This document shows, one piece after another, positions 36,320-44,749 of a DNA stretch of 64,000 nt. The translations under genes and the position numbers were made by a program. Below the pieces are notes generated by a model. That model was not told where the DNA came from. It was given only the letters and a program-made list of their open reading frames with translations, and ran no database searches. Numbering within the stretch: position 1 is the stretch's first letter; every line of letters begins with the position of its first letter. Source of the stretch: Lachnoclostridium sp. An131 (GTDB lineage Bacteria; Bacillota; Clostridia; Lachnospirales; Lachnospiraceae); the NCBI RefSeq assembly GCF_002160825.1, contig NZ_NFLI01000015.1, positions 1-64,000 of the forward strand, in the 5' to 3' direction.

Positions 36320-36337
36320 CTGCTTTAGTTTGTCAGC

Positions 36338-36366
36338 TTGACAAATAAAGGGTTAAGGAATATAAT
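36338..36366 (+). promoter_or_regulatory. tet(O) promoter
   Basis: TTGACA (36338-36343), 17-bp spacer, TATAAT (36361-36366): both hexamers perfect, so transcription starts strongly and control must act later. A small dyad TGTCA-GC-TTGACA surrounds the -35. Confidence 0.85.
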
Positions 36367-36398
36367 TAGATTCAGTATTATACAAGGAGTTAATAAAT

Positions 36399-36422
36399 AT
36401 GCGGCAAGGTATTCTTAAATAA
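36399..36422 (+). CDS. tet(O) leader peptide (7 aa)
   Basis: ATG at 36399 encodes MRQGILK with AAGGAG 10 nt upstream. Its end overlaps the 5' arm of the leader stem (GTATTCTTAAA, 36409-36419, pairing with TTTAAGAATAC, 36503-36513). Ribosome-protection genes such as tet(M) are controlled by ribosome movement on such peptides; the same logic is inferred here. Confidence 0.65.
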   Translation: MRQGILK

Positions 36423-36612
36423 ACTGTCAATTTGATAGTGGGAACAAAAAGTAGCAGTCCCGTTTCACTTTTAATATGGGGCTTAGTTTTTTGTACCCAG
36501 TTTAAGAATACTTTTATCATGTAATTTTATATGCCCGAAAACATATAAGTGTTTTGGGGCTATTGGAGTTATTTACCCAGTGATAGGAGTATTTATCACT
36601 GGGTATTTTTAT
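36409..36612 (+). promoter_or_regulatory. tet(O) transcription attenuator
   Basis: After the leader peptide come a long stem (36409-36419 with 36503-36513), an inner region with TTTTTTG, and a terminator hairpin TACCCAGTGATA (36574-36585)/TATCACTGGGTA (36594-36605) followed by TTTTTATG. These are alternative structures typical of tet(M)/tet(O)-class leaders, in which slowed ribosomes under tetracycline allow readthrough. The tet(O) ribosome site AGGAGG follows at 36633-36638. Confidence 0.75.
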
Positions 36613-36646
36613 GCCCTTTTTTGGGTGTTGATAGGAGGAAAATCAC

Positions 36647-38566
36647 ATGAAAATAATTAACTTAGGCATTCTGGCTCACGTTGACGCAGGAAAGACAACA
36701 TTAACGGAAAGTTTATTGTATACCAGTGGTGCAATTGCAGAACTAGGGAGCGTAGATGAAGGCACAACAAGGACAGATACAATGAATTTGGAGCGTCAAA
36801 GGGGAATCACTATCCAGACAGCAGTGACATCTTTTCAGTGGGAGGATGTAAAAGTCAACATTATAGATACGCCAGGCCATATGGATTTTTTGGCGGAAGT
36901 ATACCGTTCTTTATCCGTATTAGACGGAGCAGTATTATTAGTTTCTGCAAAGGATGGCATACAGGCACAGACCCGTATACTGTTTCATGCACTACAGATA
37001 ATGAAGATTCCGACAATTTTTTTCATCAATAAAATTGACCAAGAGGGGATTGATTTGCCAATGGTATATCGGGAAATGAAAGCAAAGCTTTCTTCGGAAA
37101 TTATAGTGAAGCAAAAGGTTGGGCAGCATCCCCATATAAATGTAACGGACAATGACGATATGGAACAGTGGGATGCGGTAATTATGGGAAACGATGAACT
37201 ATTAGAGAAATATATGTCAGGGAAACCGTTTAAAATGTCAGAACTGGAACAGGAAGAAAACAGGAGATTCCAAAACGGAACGTTATTTCCCGTTTATCAC
37301 GGAAGCGCTAAAAACAATCTGGGGATTCGGCAGCTTATAGAAGTAATTGCCAGTAAATTTTATTCATCAACGCCTGAAGGTCAATCTGAACTATGCGGGC
37401 AGGTTTTTAAGATTGAATATTCAGAGAAAAGGCGGCGTTTTGTTTATGTGCGTATATATAGCGGAACATTGCATTTGAGGGATGTTATTAGAATATCTGA
37501 AAAAGAGAAAATAAAAATCACAGAGATGTGTGTTCCGACAAACGGTGAATTATATTCATCCGATACAGCCTGCTCTGGTGATATTGTAATTTTACCAAAT
37601 GATGTTTTGCAGCTAAACAGTATTTTGGGGAACGAAATACTGTTGCCGCAGAGAAAATTTATTGAAAATCCTCTCCCTATGCTCCAAACAACGATTGCAG
37701 TAAAGAAATCTGAACAGCGGGAAATATTGCTTGGGGCACTTACAGAAATTTCAGATGGCGACCCTCTTTTAAAATATTATGTGGATACTACAACGCATGA
37801 GATTATACTTTCTTTTTTGGGGAATGTGCAGATGGAAGTCATTTGTGCCATCCTTGAGGAAAAATATCATGTGGAGGCAGAAATAAAAGAGCCTACTGTT
37901 ATATATATGGAAAGACCGCTTAGAAAAGCAGAATATACCATCCACATAGAAGTCCCGCCAAATCCTTTCTGGGCTTCTGTCGGGTTGTCCATAGAGCCGC
38001 TCCCTATTGGAAGCGGAGTGCAGTATGAAAGCAGAGTTTCACTTGGATATTTAAATCAATCGTTCCAAAATGCGGTTATGGAGGGGGTTCTTTATGGCTG
38101 CGAGCAGGGGCTGTATGGATGGAAAGTGACAGACTGTAAAATCTGTTTTGAATATGGATTGTATTATAGTCCTGTAAGTACCCCCGCAGACTTTCGGCTG
38201 CTTTCCCCTATCGTATTGGAGCAGGCTTTAAAAAAAGCAGGGACAGAACTATTAGAGCCATATCTCCACTTTGAAATTTATGCACCGCAGGAATATCTCT
38301 CACGGGCGTATCATGATGCTCCAAGGTATTGTGCAGATATTGTAAGTACTCAGATAAAGAATGACGAGGTCATTCTGAAAGGAGAAATCCCTGCTAGATG
38401 TATTCAAGAATACAGGAACGATTTAACTTATTTCACAAATGGGCAGGGAGTCTGCTTGACAGAGTTAAAAGGATACCAGCCAGCTATTGGTAAATTTATT
38501 TGCCAACCCCGCCGCCCGAATAGCCGTATAGATAAGGTTCGGCATATGTTCCACAAGTTAGCTTAA
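36647..38566 (+). CDS. tet(O): Tetracycline resistance ribosomal protection protein Tet(O)
   Basis: 639 aa GTPase related to EF-G, the exact length of Tet(O). G1 [13 protein letters not shown] (about 10-22), G2 region [10 protein letters not shown]3 DTPGHMDF, G4 NKID. It binds tetracycline-stalled ribosomes and expels the drug. From memory the sequence reads as Tet(O) essentially throughout; mosaic alleles with tet(32) or tet(W) exist and cannot be excluded without alignment. Intact, with its own promoter, leader peptide and attenuator. Confidence 0.9.
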   Translation: MKIINLGILAHVDAGKTTLTESLLYTSGAIAELGSVDEGTTRTDTMNLERQRGITIQTAVTSFQWEDVKVNIIDTPGHMDFLAEVYRSLSVLDGAVLLVSAKDGIQAQTRILFHALQIMKIPTIFFINKIDQEGIDLPMVYREMKAKLSSEIIVKQKVGQHPHINVTDNDDMEQWDAVIMGNDELLEKYMSGKPFKMSELEQEENRRFQNGTLFPVYHGSAKNNLGIRQLIEVIASKFYSSTPEGQSELCGQVFKIEYSEKRRRFVYVRIYSGTLHLRDVIRISEKEKIKITEMCVPTNGELYSSDTACSGDIVILPNDVLQLNSILGNEILLPQRKFIENPLPMLQTTIAVKKSEQREILLGALTEISDGDPLLKYYVDTTTHEIILSFLGNVQMEVICAILEEKYHVEAEIKEPTVIYMERPLRKAEYTIHIEVPPNPFWASVGLSIEPLPIGSGVQYESRVSLGYLNQSFQNAVMEGVLYGCEQGLYGWKVTDCKICFEYGLYYSPVSTPADFRLLSPIVLEQALKKAGTELLEPYLHFEIYAPQEYLSRAYHDAPRYCADIVSTQIKNDEVILKGEIPARCIQEYRNDLTYFTNGQGVCLTELKGYQPAIGKFICQPRRPNSRIDKVRHMFHKLA

Positions 38567-38617
38567 CAGCTTGCAAAAGTCATATAAAATGAGATTTGAA
38601 AGGATTAGAGACTAATT

Positions 38618-38791
38618 ATGATGAAATGCGAATGGATATTGTGTCCTGTTTGTGGGAGCAAAACCCGTAATAAAATTAGGAAGGACACTGTTTTGGAGAA
38701 TTATCCCCTTTATTGTCCAAAATGCAGACAAGAAAGATTGATTAAAGTTGACAACTTGAAGATAACTGTCATCAAAGAGCCAGACGCTTAA
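38618..38791 (+). CDS. Cysteine-rich KTR domain protein
   Basis: 57 aa. Two zinc-knuckle pairs, CPVCGSKTRNKIR (the KTR motif) and YCPKCRQE, form one small zinc ribbon. Proteins of this kind accompany tet genes in many gut Firmicutes elements; function unknown. It lies 52 nt after tet(O) with no terminator between, so it is probably co-transcribed. Confidence 0.82.
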   Translation: MMKCEWILCPVCGSKTRNKIRKDTVLENYPLYCPKCRQERLIKVDNLKITVIKEPDA

Positions 38792-38796
38792 GACGC

Positions 38797-38845
38797 AGAG
38801 CCGATGAAATTGTGGAACAATTCACGAATCATCGGCTCTTTTTGT
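38797..38845 (+). terminator. Terminator of the tet(O)-KTR transcript
   Basis: AGAGCCGATGA (38797-38807) pairs with TCATCGGCTCT (38829-38839), followed by TTTTTG. Confidence 0.88.
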
Positions 38846-38921
38846 TTCGTATTTGAAAGAACAAACTCACCAAATAAAAAAAACGATATTCGGGTGGGTT
38901 ATTTTGTTATACCCTAAATTA

Positions 38922-38959
38922 CCCTCTGAATTTGTTTTTAAATTTGGAGGGATTTTTTT
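38922..38959 (+). terminator. Terminator-like hairpin whose 3' arm holds a ribosome site
   Basis: CCCTCTGAATTT (38922-38933) pairs with AAATTTGGAGGG (38940-38951), followed by ATTTTTTT. The 3' arm carries GGAGGG, positioned for the ATG at 38960, so the hairpin could both terminate and mask translation. Confidence 0.6.
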
Positions 38960-39088
38960 ATGTCCTTTTTTCGGGCAGTTATCTATCTGCTCATACGAAG
39001 CAAAATTTATCAATACATAGCATATCAGAGAACGGCAGGAAACCAGTTAAAAAAATTTCTGCCAGTGCAACGGTACTTCTCACCTTGA
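38960..39088 (+). CDS. Possible 42-aa leader protein
   Basis: ATG 38960 follows GGAGGG by 8 nt and encodes 42 residues, starting MSFFRAVIYLLIRSKIYQY, with a short hydrophobic and basic stretch. No family recognised. Its ribosome site is buried in the stem at 38922-38951. It may be a regulatory leader for the sigma-like genes downstream, or not translated at all. Confidence 0.35.
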   Translation: MSFFRAVIYLLIRSKIYQYIAYQRTAGNQLKKFLPVQRYFSP

Positions 39089-39132
39089 AAGTAGAAGTAC
39101 AATCTCCATACAATAGAATTACTATTTCCTAT

Positions 39133-39165
39133 AACCGTAAAGGTCACAGAGCCTTTGCGGTTTTT
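39133..39165 (+). terminator. Rho-independent terminator
   Basis: AACCGTAAAGG (39133-39143) pairs with CCTTTGCGGTT (39152-39162), one mismatch, running into TTTTT. Sits upstream of the first sigma-like gene. Confidence 0.7.
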
Positions 39166-39278
39166 CTTTTGTCGATTTTTGTTGGAAAGTGCCGTAGGGC
39201 TGTTTCTGATATGCGGTGTCGTTCTCCGCCTCTCCATCTGGATTTTTTACATTTCAAAAATTCAGATGGGAGGTATTT

Positions 39279-39791
39279 ATGGTGAAATATGCACCAAGAA
39301 AGGTATATATCAGAGAAAGTGGCGGCTATGTGGAATTATCCTACACGGAGTTCTGCCGTTGCAGGGAATCCGACCAGACCTATATGGACAAGCTGTTTAT
39401 CCCCATTCAAGGCTGTCTGCTTGAAGTCGTGAGGGAGCAATACACAGACTTCTACCGTGACAAGGAACGGTGGCGTTATCTGCAAAAATTAGATACAAAG
39501 AATAGACTGCTATCTCTCGACGGATTTACGGACAGCGAGGGGAATCCTCTGGACTTTATCACTGATGAAGCGGTGGACATTGCAGAAACCGTTGTCAATG
39601 CGGTCATGGTGGACAGGCTGAAAGCCGCCCTGCCTTTGCTGTCGGATAGTGAACAGGAGCTGATACAGGCAATCTTTTTTGACGGACTTTCCGAGCGTGA
39701 AGTCGGGGCGAGGTTGGGCATAACCCAGAGCGTTGTAAACAAACGCAAAGCCAGAATCCTAATAAAACTAAGAAAGATAATAGAAAATTAA
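39279..39791 (+). CDS. Sigma-70-like factor (first of three)
   Basis: 170 aa. The C-terminal third is a sigma region 4 helix-turn-helix (LPLLSDSEQELIQAIFFDGLS then EREVGARLGITQSVVNKRKARI). The N-terminal part resembles a degenerate region 2. Such proteins are the usual regulators in Firmicutes mobile elements. Start 39279 follows GGGAGG by 6 nt. Confidence 0.82.
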   Translation: MVKYAPRKVYIRESGGYVELSYTEFCRCRESDQTYMDKLFIPIQGCLLEVVREQYTDFYRDKERWRYLQKLDTKNRLLSLDGFTDSEGNPLDFITDEAVDIAETVVNAVMVDRLKAALPLLSDSEQELIQAIFFDGLSEREVGARLGITQSVVNKRKARILIKLRKIIEN

Positions 39792-39885
39792 AATTTAAGG
39801 CGTTCAGCCCCCTTGTTTTTTCCTTTGGGAAGATGAGGGGGCTTTTCTCTGCCCTCTCAATCAATTCTGATTGGAGGAAGTAAGA

Positions 39886-40311
39886 ATGGCATACAACCAC
39901 GGACGGGAGGACAGGAAATGGCGTATCTGGAAAGAAGCGGAGGAAAAGCTGCTGCGTGAGTGCGGCGTTGATGAAGCGACCATTGAGCAGATACGCATGG
40001 CGGACAGGGCAGACTTCAATTCCAACAGGCGGTTTTACCGATGGACGAATGACGTTGCGGAATATCTTGAGGACATGGCAGGCAGGGAGCGGCAGGCGGA
40101 AGTGGGTACGGTTGCGGAGTTACTGGAAGAGATTGAGAGCGAAAATCTCTATCAAGTATTAGTCACGGTGGACGGGCGTACCTTGAAAATCGTCCTGCTG
40201 AAAATGCAGGGGTATTCCACAAAGGAGATTGCCCCGCTTGTGCATTTGACGACTGGTGCCATCTATGCGAGGTTAGACCATCTGCGGAAGAAGCTGCGGA
40301 AAATTTTATAG
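39886..40311 (+). CDS. Sigma-70-like regulator (second)
   Basis: 141 aa. C-terminal helix-turn-helix LLKMQGYSTKEIAPLVHLTTGAIYARLDHLRKKLRKI (about 103-140). The N-terminal part (GREDRKWRIWKEAEEKLLRECG) is element-specific and found before sigma-like genes in similar elements. TTGGAGGAAG upstream. Presumed regulator of the element; no target can be named. Confidence 0.75.
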   Translation: MAYNHGREDRKWRIWKEAEEKLLRECGVDEATIEQIRMADRADFNSNRRFYRWTNDVAEYLEDMAGRERQAEVGTVAELLEEIESENLYQVLVTVDGRTLKIVLLKMQGYSTKEIAPLVHLTTGAIYARLDHLRKKLRKIL

Positions 40312-40394
40312 CTTCTAAAACAGCCTGCCATCCTGCGGGCTACTGGGTGAGGGATGGAAATCCCCTCACTCATTTTTTGCAGGAGGACAACAGG

Positions 40395-40876
40395 ATGGCA
40401 TACAGGGTTAAGGCATACACGCTTCGGGAGGAATCCACGGAAAGCGGCACAAGGTATTTTATCAGCTTTAAGGACGGGCAGGGCAAATCCCACGAGTTGG
40501 AAGTGTCGGAACAGTTCTTTATGGAGTTTCGGCAGATGGAGCGCAGGAACAGGAATCTTTTCTAATGGGACGAGCGGCACAGGGAGTTTAACGAGGTATG
40601 GGACGAAACCCTTTACAGACGGGCGTTGCGTGTGCCTAAGAGCCTTGATGAACGCATGGTTGAGGAAGAACGGAATGAAACGCTCTATAAGGCGGTTGGG
40701 AGCCTTCCAGAGATACAAAGGCGGCGTTTCCTGCTCTACTACGAGTATGAGTTCAATTTTTACCAAATCGCCGCTATGGAGCATTGCACCGCTTCGGCAA
40801 TACAGAAATCTGTTGCGATTGCAAAGGAGAAAGTAAAGGCGGAAATTGAAGAAATATCTCCAACCGTGACCGACAC
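40395..40876 (+). pseudogene. Third sigma-70-like factor, broken by a nonsense codon
   Basis: The first 56 codons (MAYRVKAYTLREESTESG onwards, ending ERRNRNLF) stop at TAA 40563-40565. The same frame continues at once with WDERHREFNEVWDETLYRRA and a region 4 helix-turn-helix (SLPEIQRRRFLLYYEYEF, then AAMEHCTASAIQKSVAIA). The stop is consistent with a CAA-to-TAA change. Near the end, KYLQP-stop is readable only one frame over (about 40859-40876), suggesting a second small lesion. Without suppression only an N-terminal stub is made. Confidence 0.75.
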
Positions 40877-40980
40877 CGCCCGAAAAAGAAATCTGTTTTT
40901 TATTTGTGTGGGATTGGCGGCATTACATACTCTCACTTTTTTCCGTGGGAGTAAATCTATTTTTAAGGAGGTCAACGCCT

Positions 40981-41067
40981 ATGTGCAACGAAAACAAAGA
41001 CACCGCCCGAAAGGAGGAAAGCCATGCAGAAGTTACAGACAGTCAACGCCGAAACGCTCCTTTATGA
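40981..41067 (+). CDS. Short coupled peptide before the AAA ATPase (28 aa)
   Basis: ATG 40981 has TAAGGAGG 9 nt upstream and encodes 28 residues (MCNENKDTARKEESHAEVTD and on), ending inside the ATPase gene at 41067. It contains the ATPase ribosome site, so its translation would open that site. No family known; conservation would decide whether it is real. Confidence 0.5.
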   Translation: MCNENKDTARKEESHAEVTDSQRRNAPL

Positions 41068-42049
41068 ACCGCTTGAGAAACCATCCTTTGTGGTGGACAG
41101 CCTTATCCCGACAGGCTTATCGCTGTTCTGCGGCTCACAGAAGATAGGCAAAAGCTGGCTCATGCTGAAGCTATGCTTATGCGTGTCGCAGGGAATCCCT
41201 TTATGGGATATGCCGACAATGGAGGGCGATGTGCTTTACCTCTGCCTTGAGGACACGTTCTGCCGCATACAGGACAGGTTATTTCGTTTGACGGACGAAG
41301 CAAGCGGGCGGCTCCACTTTGCCGTGGCAAGCTGCAAGCTGTCAGACGGTCTTATCGTGCAGCTTGAAGATTATCTGAAAGATTACCCAGACAGCAGGCT
41401 CATTGTCATTGATACCTTGCAGAAAGTCCGTACAGCTTCAAAAGACAATGCCTATGCAAGCGACTATGGGGACATCTCCCTCATCAAAGACTTTGCCGAC
41501 AGGCACTCTCTGGCGGTCATTGTCGTACACCACATCCGAAAGCAGAATGACAGCGACGTGTTCAACAAGGTGTCTGGGACGACAGGATTAACGGGGAGTG
41601 CGGACGCTACCTTTGTTCTGGAAAAGGAGAAACGTGCGTCTGACACCGCCAAGCTGTATGTGACGGGCAGGGACACGCCTTATCAGGAATACACGCTGCG
41701 TTTCCGTGATTGCCGTTGGGAGCTTGTGGAGCGGAAAACGCAGGAGCAGCTTGCGAAAGAAACGATACCAGATGTCCTTTTTCGGTTGGTGGATTTTATG
41801 AGGGATAAGGAAGAATGGATAGGCACGGCAACGGAACTGTTAGCCGCTATGGGGGAAACGGAAACCATACCCACGGTGATTACGAAATGGCTGAATGAAT
41901 ACCGCACCACATTTTTAAGCGAGAACCGTATCTGCTACCAGTACAGCCGCAGGAAAGACGGCAGGCGGATTGCCCTTGCAAGGAGGGCGGGTGACAGCGG
42001 TGATGGTGGTGACAGCGATATTAGGATACCCCCCTGTTACTGTCATTGA
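41024..42049 (+). CDS. AAA family ATPase, RepA-like (AAA_25)
   Basis: 341 aa RecA-fold ATPase: Walker A-like CGSQKIGKSWLMLKL (about 36-50), Walker B RLIVIDTLQKV (about 125-135), and VIVVHHIRK (about 166-174). It resembles hexameric RepA helicases of mobilizable plasmids. Its last residues (GDSGDGGDSD) are encoded by the first 9-bp repeat block of the oriT region. A role in replication or strand separation at the origin is inferred from fold and place. Confidence 0.8.
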   Translation: MQKLQTVNAETLLYEPLEKPSFVVDSLIPTGLSLFCGSQKIGKSWLMLKLCLCVSQGIPLWDMPTMEGDVLYLCLEDTFCRIQDRLFRLTDEASGRLHFAVASCKLSDGLIVQLEDYLKDYPDSRLIVIDTLQKVRTASKDNAYASDYGDISLIKDFADRHSLAVIVVHHIRKQNDSDVFNKVSGTTGLTGSADATFVLEKEKRASDTAKLYVTGRDTPYQEYTLRFRDCRWELVERKTQEQLAKETIPDVLFRLVDFMRDKEEWIGTATELLAAMGETETIPTVITKWLNEYRTTFLSENRICYQYSRRKDGRRIALARRAGDSGDGGDSDIRIPPCYCH

Positions 42050-42221
42050 CGCTTAAAGCCATGTAAAGCTGGCGGCTCTGCCCTGCGGGTGACAGCAGTG
42101 ACGGTGGTGACAGTGATTTTAGGATACCCTGCCGCTGTCATCCCTACGGGAGAACACCCCGTAAACGCAAAATGCAGGCGTGAGATTTACTCGCCCTTTT
42201 CGGTCGTGTAAAACCACCCCT

Positions 42222-42256
42222 GCGGTCAGAAAAATCATTCCGATTTTTCCGACTGC
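42222..42256. repeat. Hairpin next to oriT
   Basis: GCGGTC-A-GAAAAATC (42222-42236) pairs with GATTTTTC-C-GACTGC (42242-42256), a 14-bp stem with one wobble, and CACCC/GGGTG further out. It lies directly beside the nic region and may be a termination or accessory-protein site for transfer. Confidence 0.55.
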
Positions 42257-42261
42257 GTTTA

Positions 42262-42300
42262 CAGGGTGTAACACACTACACTTTGCCCTGCAAAGTCGTG
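42262..42300 (-). other. oriT: oriT, MobV (pMV158) type
   Basis: The minus strand reads ACTTTGC-AGG-GCAAAGT-G-TAGTGTG-TTACAC. This has the layout of the pMV158 origin: an ACTTTRY inverted repeat followed by TAGTGTG/TTA, the nick sequence of MobV relaxases. The predicted nick is between the minus-strand bases at 42272 and 42271. The MobV relaxase gene starts 274 bp away. Confidence 0.8.
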
Positions 42301-42573
42301 TGCCAGACGTTCCCTCTGGACTCCCTTAAGGCAGGGCTGTGCCCTGCTATCCTACGCCTTACGGCTTCGGATAAAAGAATGGCGGCATGACGGTGACGGC
42401 TCTTGCGAGGGGGGTATCCCAAAAACACCGTCATCATCGACATGACCGTCATGCAGGGGGTGAGGGTGACAGTTGCGGCAGTCGGCAGGGGGTATCCCAA
42501 AACTGCTGTCACCACCGTCACCGCTGTCACCCCAAAGGACGGTCACCCGCCGAAAGAAAGGAGGAATCCGCCT

Positions 42574-43539
42574 ATGCCTTATGCAATCCTGCGTTTCCAG
42601 AAACGAAAAGCGGGCGGCGTTGCGGCTTGTGAACGCCACAACGAGCGGAAGAAAGAAGCCTACAAAAGCAACCCAGATATAGATATGGAACGCTCTAAAA
42701 ACAATTACCATCTCATAGCACCACCAAAGTACACCTACAAGAAAGAGATTAACCGCATGGTAGCCGAAGCGGGGTGCAGGACAAGGAAAGACAGCGTGAT
42801 GATGGTGGAAACGCTCATCACAGCTTCACCAGAATTTATGAACCAGTTACCGCCCGAAGAACAAAAAGCGTATTTCCAGACGGCTCTTGACTTCATTTCG
42901 GAGCGTGTTGGAAAGCAGAATATCCTCTCCGCTGTCGTCCATATGGACGAGAGAACGCCCCATATGCACCTCTGCTTTGTGCCGATTACGCCAGACAATA
43001 AGCTGTCAGCGAAAGCTATCTTAGGCAACCAGAAATCATTATCCGAGTGGCAGACCGCCTACCATGAGCGGATGTCCTCACGGTGGAATCAGCTTGAACG
43101 GGGGCAGTCCTCAATGGAAACCAAGCGGAAACACGTCCCCACATGGCTCTATAAATTAGGCGGCAGGCTTGATAAACAGTATGAAGAAATCGTGTCTGCC
43201 CTATCCGACATCAACGCCTTTAACGCAGGGAAGAAAAGGGATAAAGCGTTAGATTTACTCTCTGCATGGCTGCCAGACGTGGAGAAATTCTCTAAGGAAA
43301 TCGGGAAACAGCAGGCGTATATCGACAGTTTGAAAGAGAGAATTGGGCAGGAATCAGACTATGCGGGGCGTATGCGTGATGAAAAGTACGAGCAGGAACT
43401 AAAGGTGCAGAAAGCGAATCAGAAGATATTTGAATTGCAGAGAACCAACGAGCAGATGGGGCGGCTGCTGTCAAAAATACCGCCCGAAGTGTTGGAAGAA
43501 TTGCAGAAAAATCATAGAAGCAGAGCGAAAGAAAGGTAG
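42574..43539 (+). CDS. mobV: MobV-family relaxase (Mob/Pre)
   Basis: 321 aa. N-terminal PYAILRFQKRKAGGVAACERHNER with the conserved Arg/Asn/His of motif I, and the metal-binding motif HMDERTPHMHLCFVP (about 130-144) that defines MobV. The C-terminal third is coiled coil. It nicks oriT and pilots the strand during mobilization by a helper conjugation system. Start 42574 has AAGGAGG upstream; longer readings run into repeat sequence. Confidence 0.92.
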   Translation: MPYAILRFQKRKAGGVAACERHNERKKEAYKSNPDIDMERSKNNYHLIAPPKYTYKKEINRMVAEAGCRTRKDSVMMVETLITASPEFMNQLPPEEQKAYFQTALDFISERVGKQNILSAVVHMDERTPHMHLCFVPITPDNKLSAKAILGNQKSLSEWQTAYHERMSSRWNQLERGQSSMETKRKHVPTWLYKLGGRLDKQYEEIVSALSDINAFNAGKKRDKALDLLSAWLPDVEKFSKEIGKQQAYIDSLKERIGQESDYAGRMRDEKYEQELKVQKANQKIFELQRTNEQMGRLLSKIPPEVLEELQKNHRSRAKER

Positions 43540-43547
43540 ATATGTGA

Positions 43548-44402
43548 ATGAAGAAACAGGATTTTAAGGTGTTAAAGACCAAAGACTTGTACCCGTTCCC
43601 CGACAATCCGTTTCATGTGGCAGAAGATGAAACACTGTCAGAGTTAGCGGAAAGCATCAAGGAATTTGGCATTGTCACGCCGATAATCACACGCCCGAAA
43701 GAGGACGGGGACGGTTATGAAGTGATTGCAGGACAGCGGCGTGTCCGTGCTTCTGAACTTGCAGGGATAAATACCGTGCCTGCGTTTGTCCTGCCCTTAG
43801 ACCGTGACCGAGCCATCATCACCCTTGTAGACAGCAATTTGCAGCGTGAGAATATCCTGCCATCGGAGCGGGCGTTTGCTTACAAGATGAAATCCGAAGC
43901 CATGAAGCGGCAGGGTTTCCGCACAGACTTAACCTCGTCACAAGTTGTGACGAAGTTGCGGACGGACGACAAGGTGGCACAGGGCTTCGGCGTGGGCAGG
44001 ATGACCGTGCAGCGTTTTATCCGCCTGACGGAACTGATACCGCCGATTTTGCAGATGGTGGACGAGGGGAAAATCGCCCTCACGCCTGCGGTGGAACTGT
44101 CCTTCTTGAAGAAAGACGAGCAGGAAAACCTCTTTGCCACGATGGAGAGCGAAGAAGCAACGCCCTCACTCTCACAGGCACAGCGGATGAAACAGTTAAG
44201 CCAGAGCGGGCGGCTTGACATGGATACGATATTTGCGATTATGACGGAGGAAAAGGGCAACCAGAAAGAAACCTTGAAAATCAACACAAGCAAGCTGAAA
44301 AAATACTTTCCGAAGAACACAACGCCGAAGCAGATGGAGGAAACCATCATCAAACTTTTGGAGCGTGAGTTGCAGAGGAAACGCAACCGTGACAGCCGCT
44401 AA
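43548..44402 (+). CDS. ParB/Spo0J-family nuclease-like partition protein
   Basis: 284 aa. ParB N-terminal domain with LYPFPDNPFHVAEDE, box II VIAGQRRVRASELAGI (about 62-77) and DSNLQRENILPSERAFAYKM, then a helix-turn-helix (about 140-165, GRMTVQRFIRLTELIP). No ParA is present, so it may be a CTPase-type DNA-binding factor for element stability or regulation. 8 nt after mobV. Confidence 0.88.
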   Translation: MKKQDFKVLKTKDLYPFPDNPFHVAEDETLSELAESIKEFGIVTPIITRPKEDGDGYEVIAGQRRVRASELAGINTVPAFVLPLDRDRAIITLVDSNLQRENILPSERAFAYKMKSEAMKRQGFRTDLTSSQVVTKLRTDDKVAQGFGVGRMTVQRFIRLTELIPPILQMVDEGKIALTPAVELSFLKKDEQENLFATMESEEATPSLSQAQRMKQLSQSGRLDMDTIFAIMTEEKGNQKETLKINTSKLKKYFPKNTTPKQMEETIIKLLERELQRKRNRDSR

Positions 44403-44447
44403 TCTTCTTTTTTCGGGAAGTAAATACAGAGAGTTGAGGTATGGAGA

Positions 44448-44678
44448 ATGAGAGAAATCCAGTATGAAATCGTAAAGGAAATCGCAGTATTGTCTACGGG
44501 CGACAGTGGCTACACAAAGGAAATCAATCTCATTTCATGGAATGGGAAAGAGCCGAAGTATGACATCCGCAGCTTTTCCCCGAACCGTGAAAAGTGCGGC
44601 AAGGGAATCACGCTGAACGCTGATGAAGCGGCGGCACTCCTTAAAGCATTACAGAAAGAATTAAACAGCGAGGATTAA
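44448..44678 (+). CDS. YdbC/PC4-like single-stranded DNA-binding protein
   Basis: 76 aa. The pattern EIAVLSTGDSGYTKEINLISWNGKEPKYDIRSFSP followed by GITLNADEAAALLKAL matches the YdbC (PC4-fold) family, which binds single-stranded DNA; plausible help in transfer or replication. The stop overlaps the next possible start. Confidence 0.8.
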   Translation: MREIQYEIVKEIAVLSTGDSGYTKEINLISWNGKEPKYDIRSFSPNREKCGKGITLNADEAAALLKALQKELNSED

Positions 44679-44749
44679 TGGTATCTGATTGGCAGGGCGG
44701 GGACATTTCCAAACTCTTCCCTGCCCTGTCTGGAAAGGAAGATTTAAGT

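Larger units (their letters stand above)
41991..42533. repeat. Four iteron-like repeat blocks, two inverted pairs
   Basis: A ~45-bp motif made of 9-bp units (consensus TGACRGYGG) followed by TTTNGGATACCC occurs four times: plus strand at 41991-42036 and 42089-42132, minus strand at 42407-42452 (most divergent) and 42486-42533. The pairs face each other across a 270-bp centre that contains the oriT. Twelve or so 9-bp units in all resemble the iterons bound by plasmid replication proteins. Function inferred. Confidence 0.7.

Noticed and set aside
41991-42533. Repeat blocks as a CRISPR array
   Set aside because: Only four copies, inverted in pairs, with unequal gaps and no cas genes.
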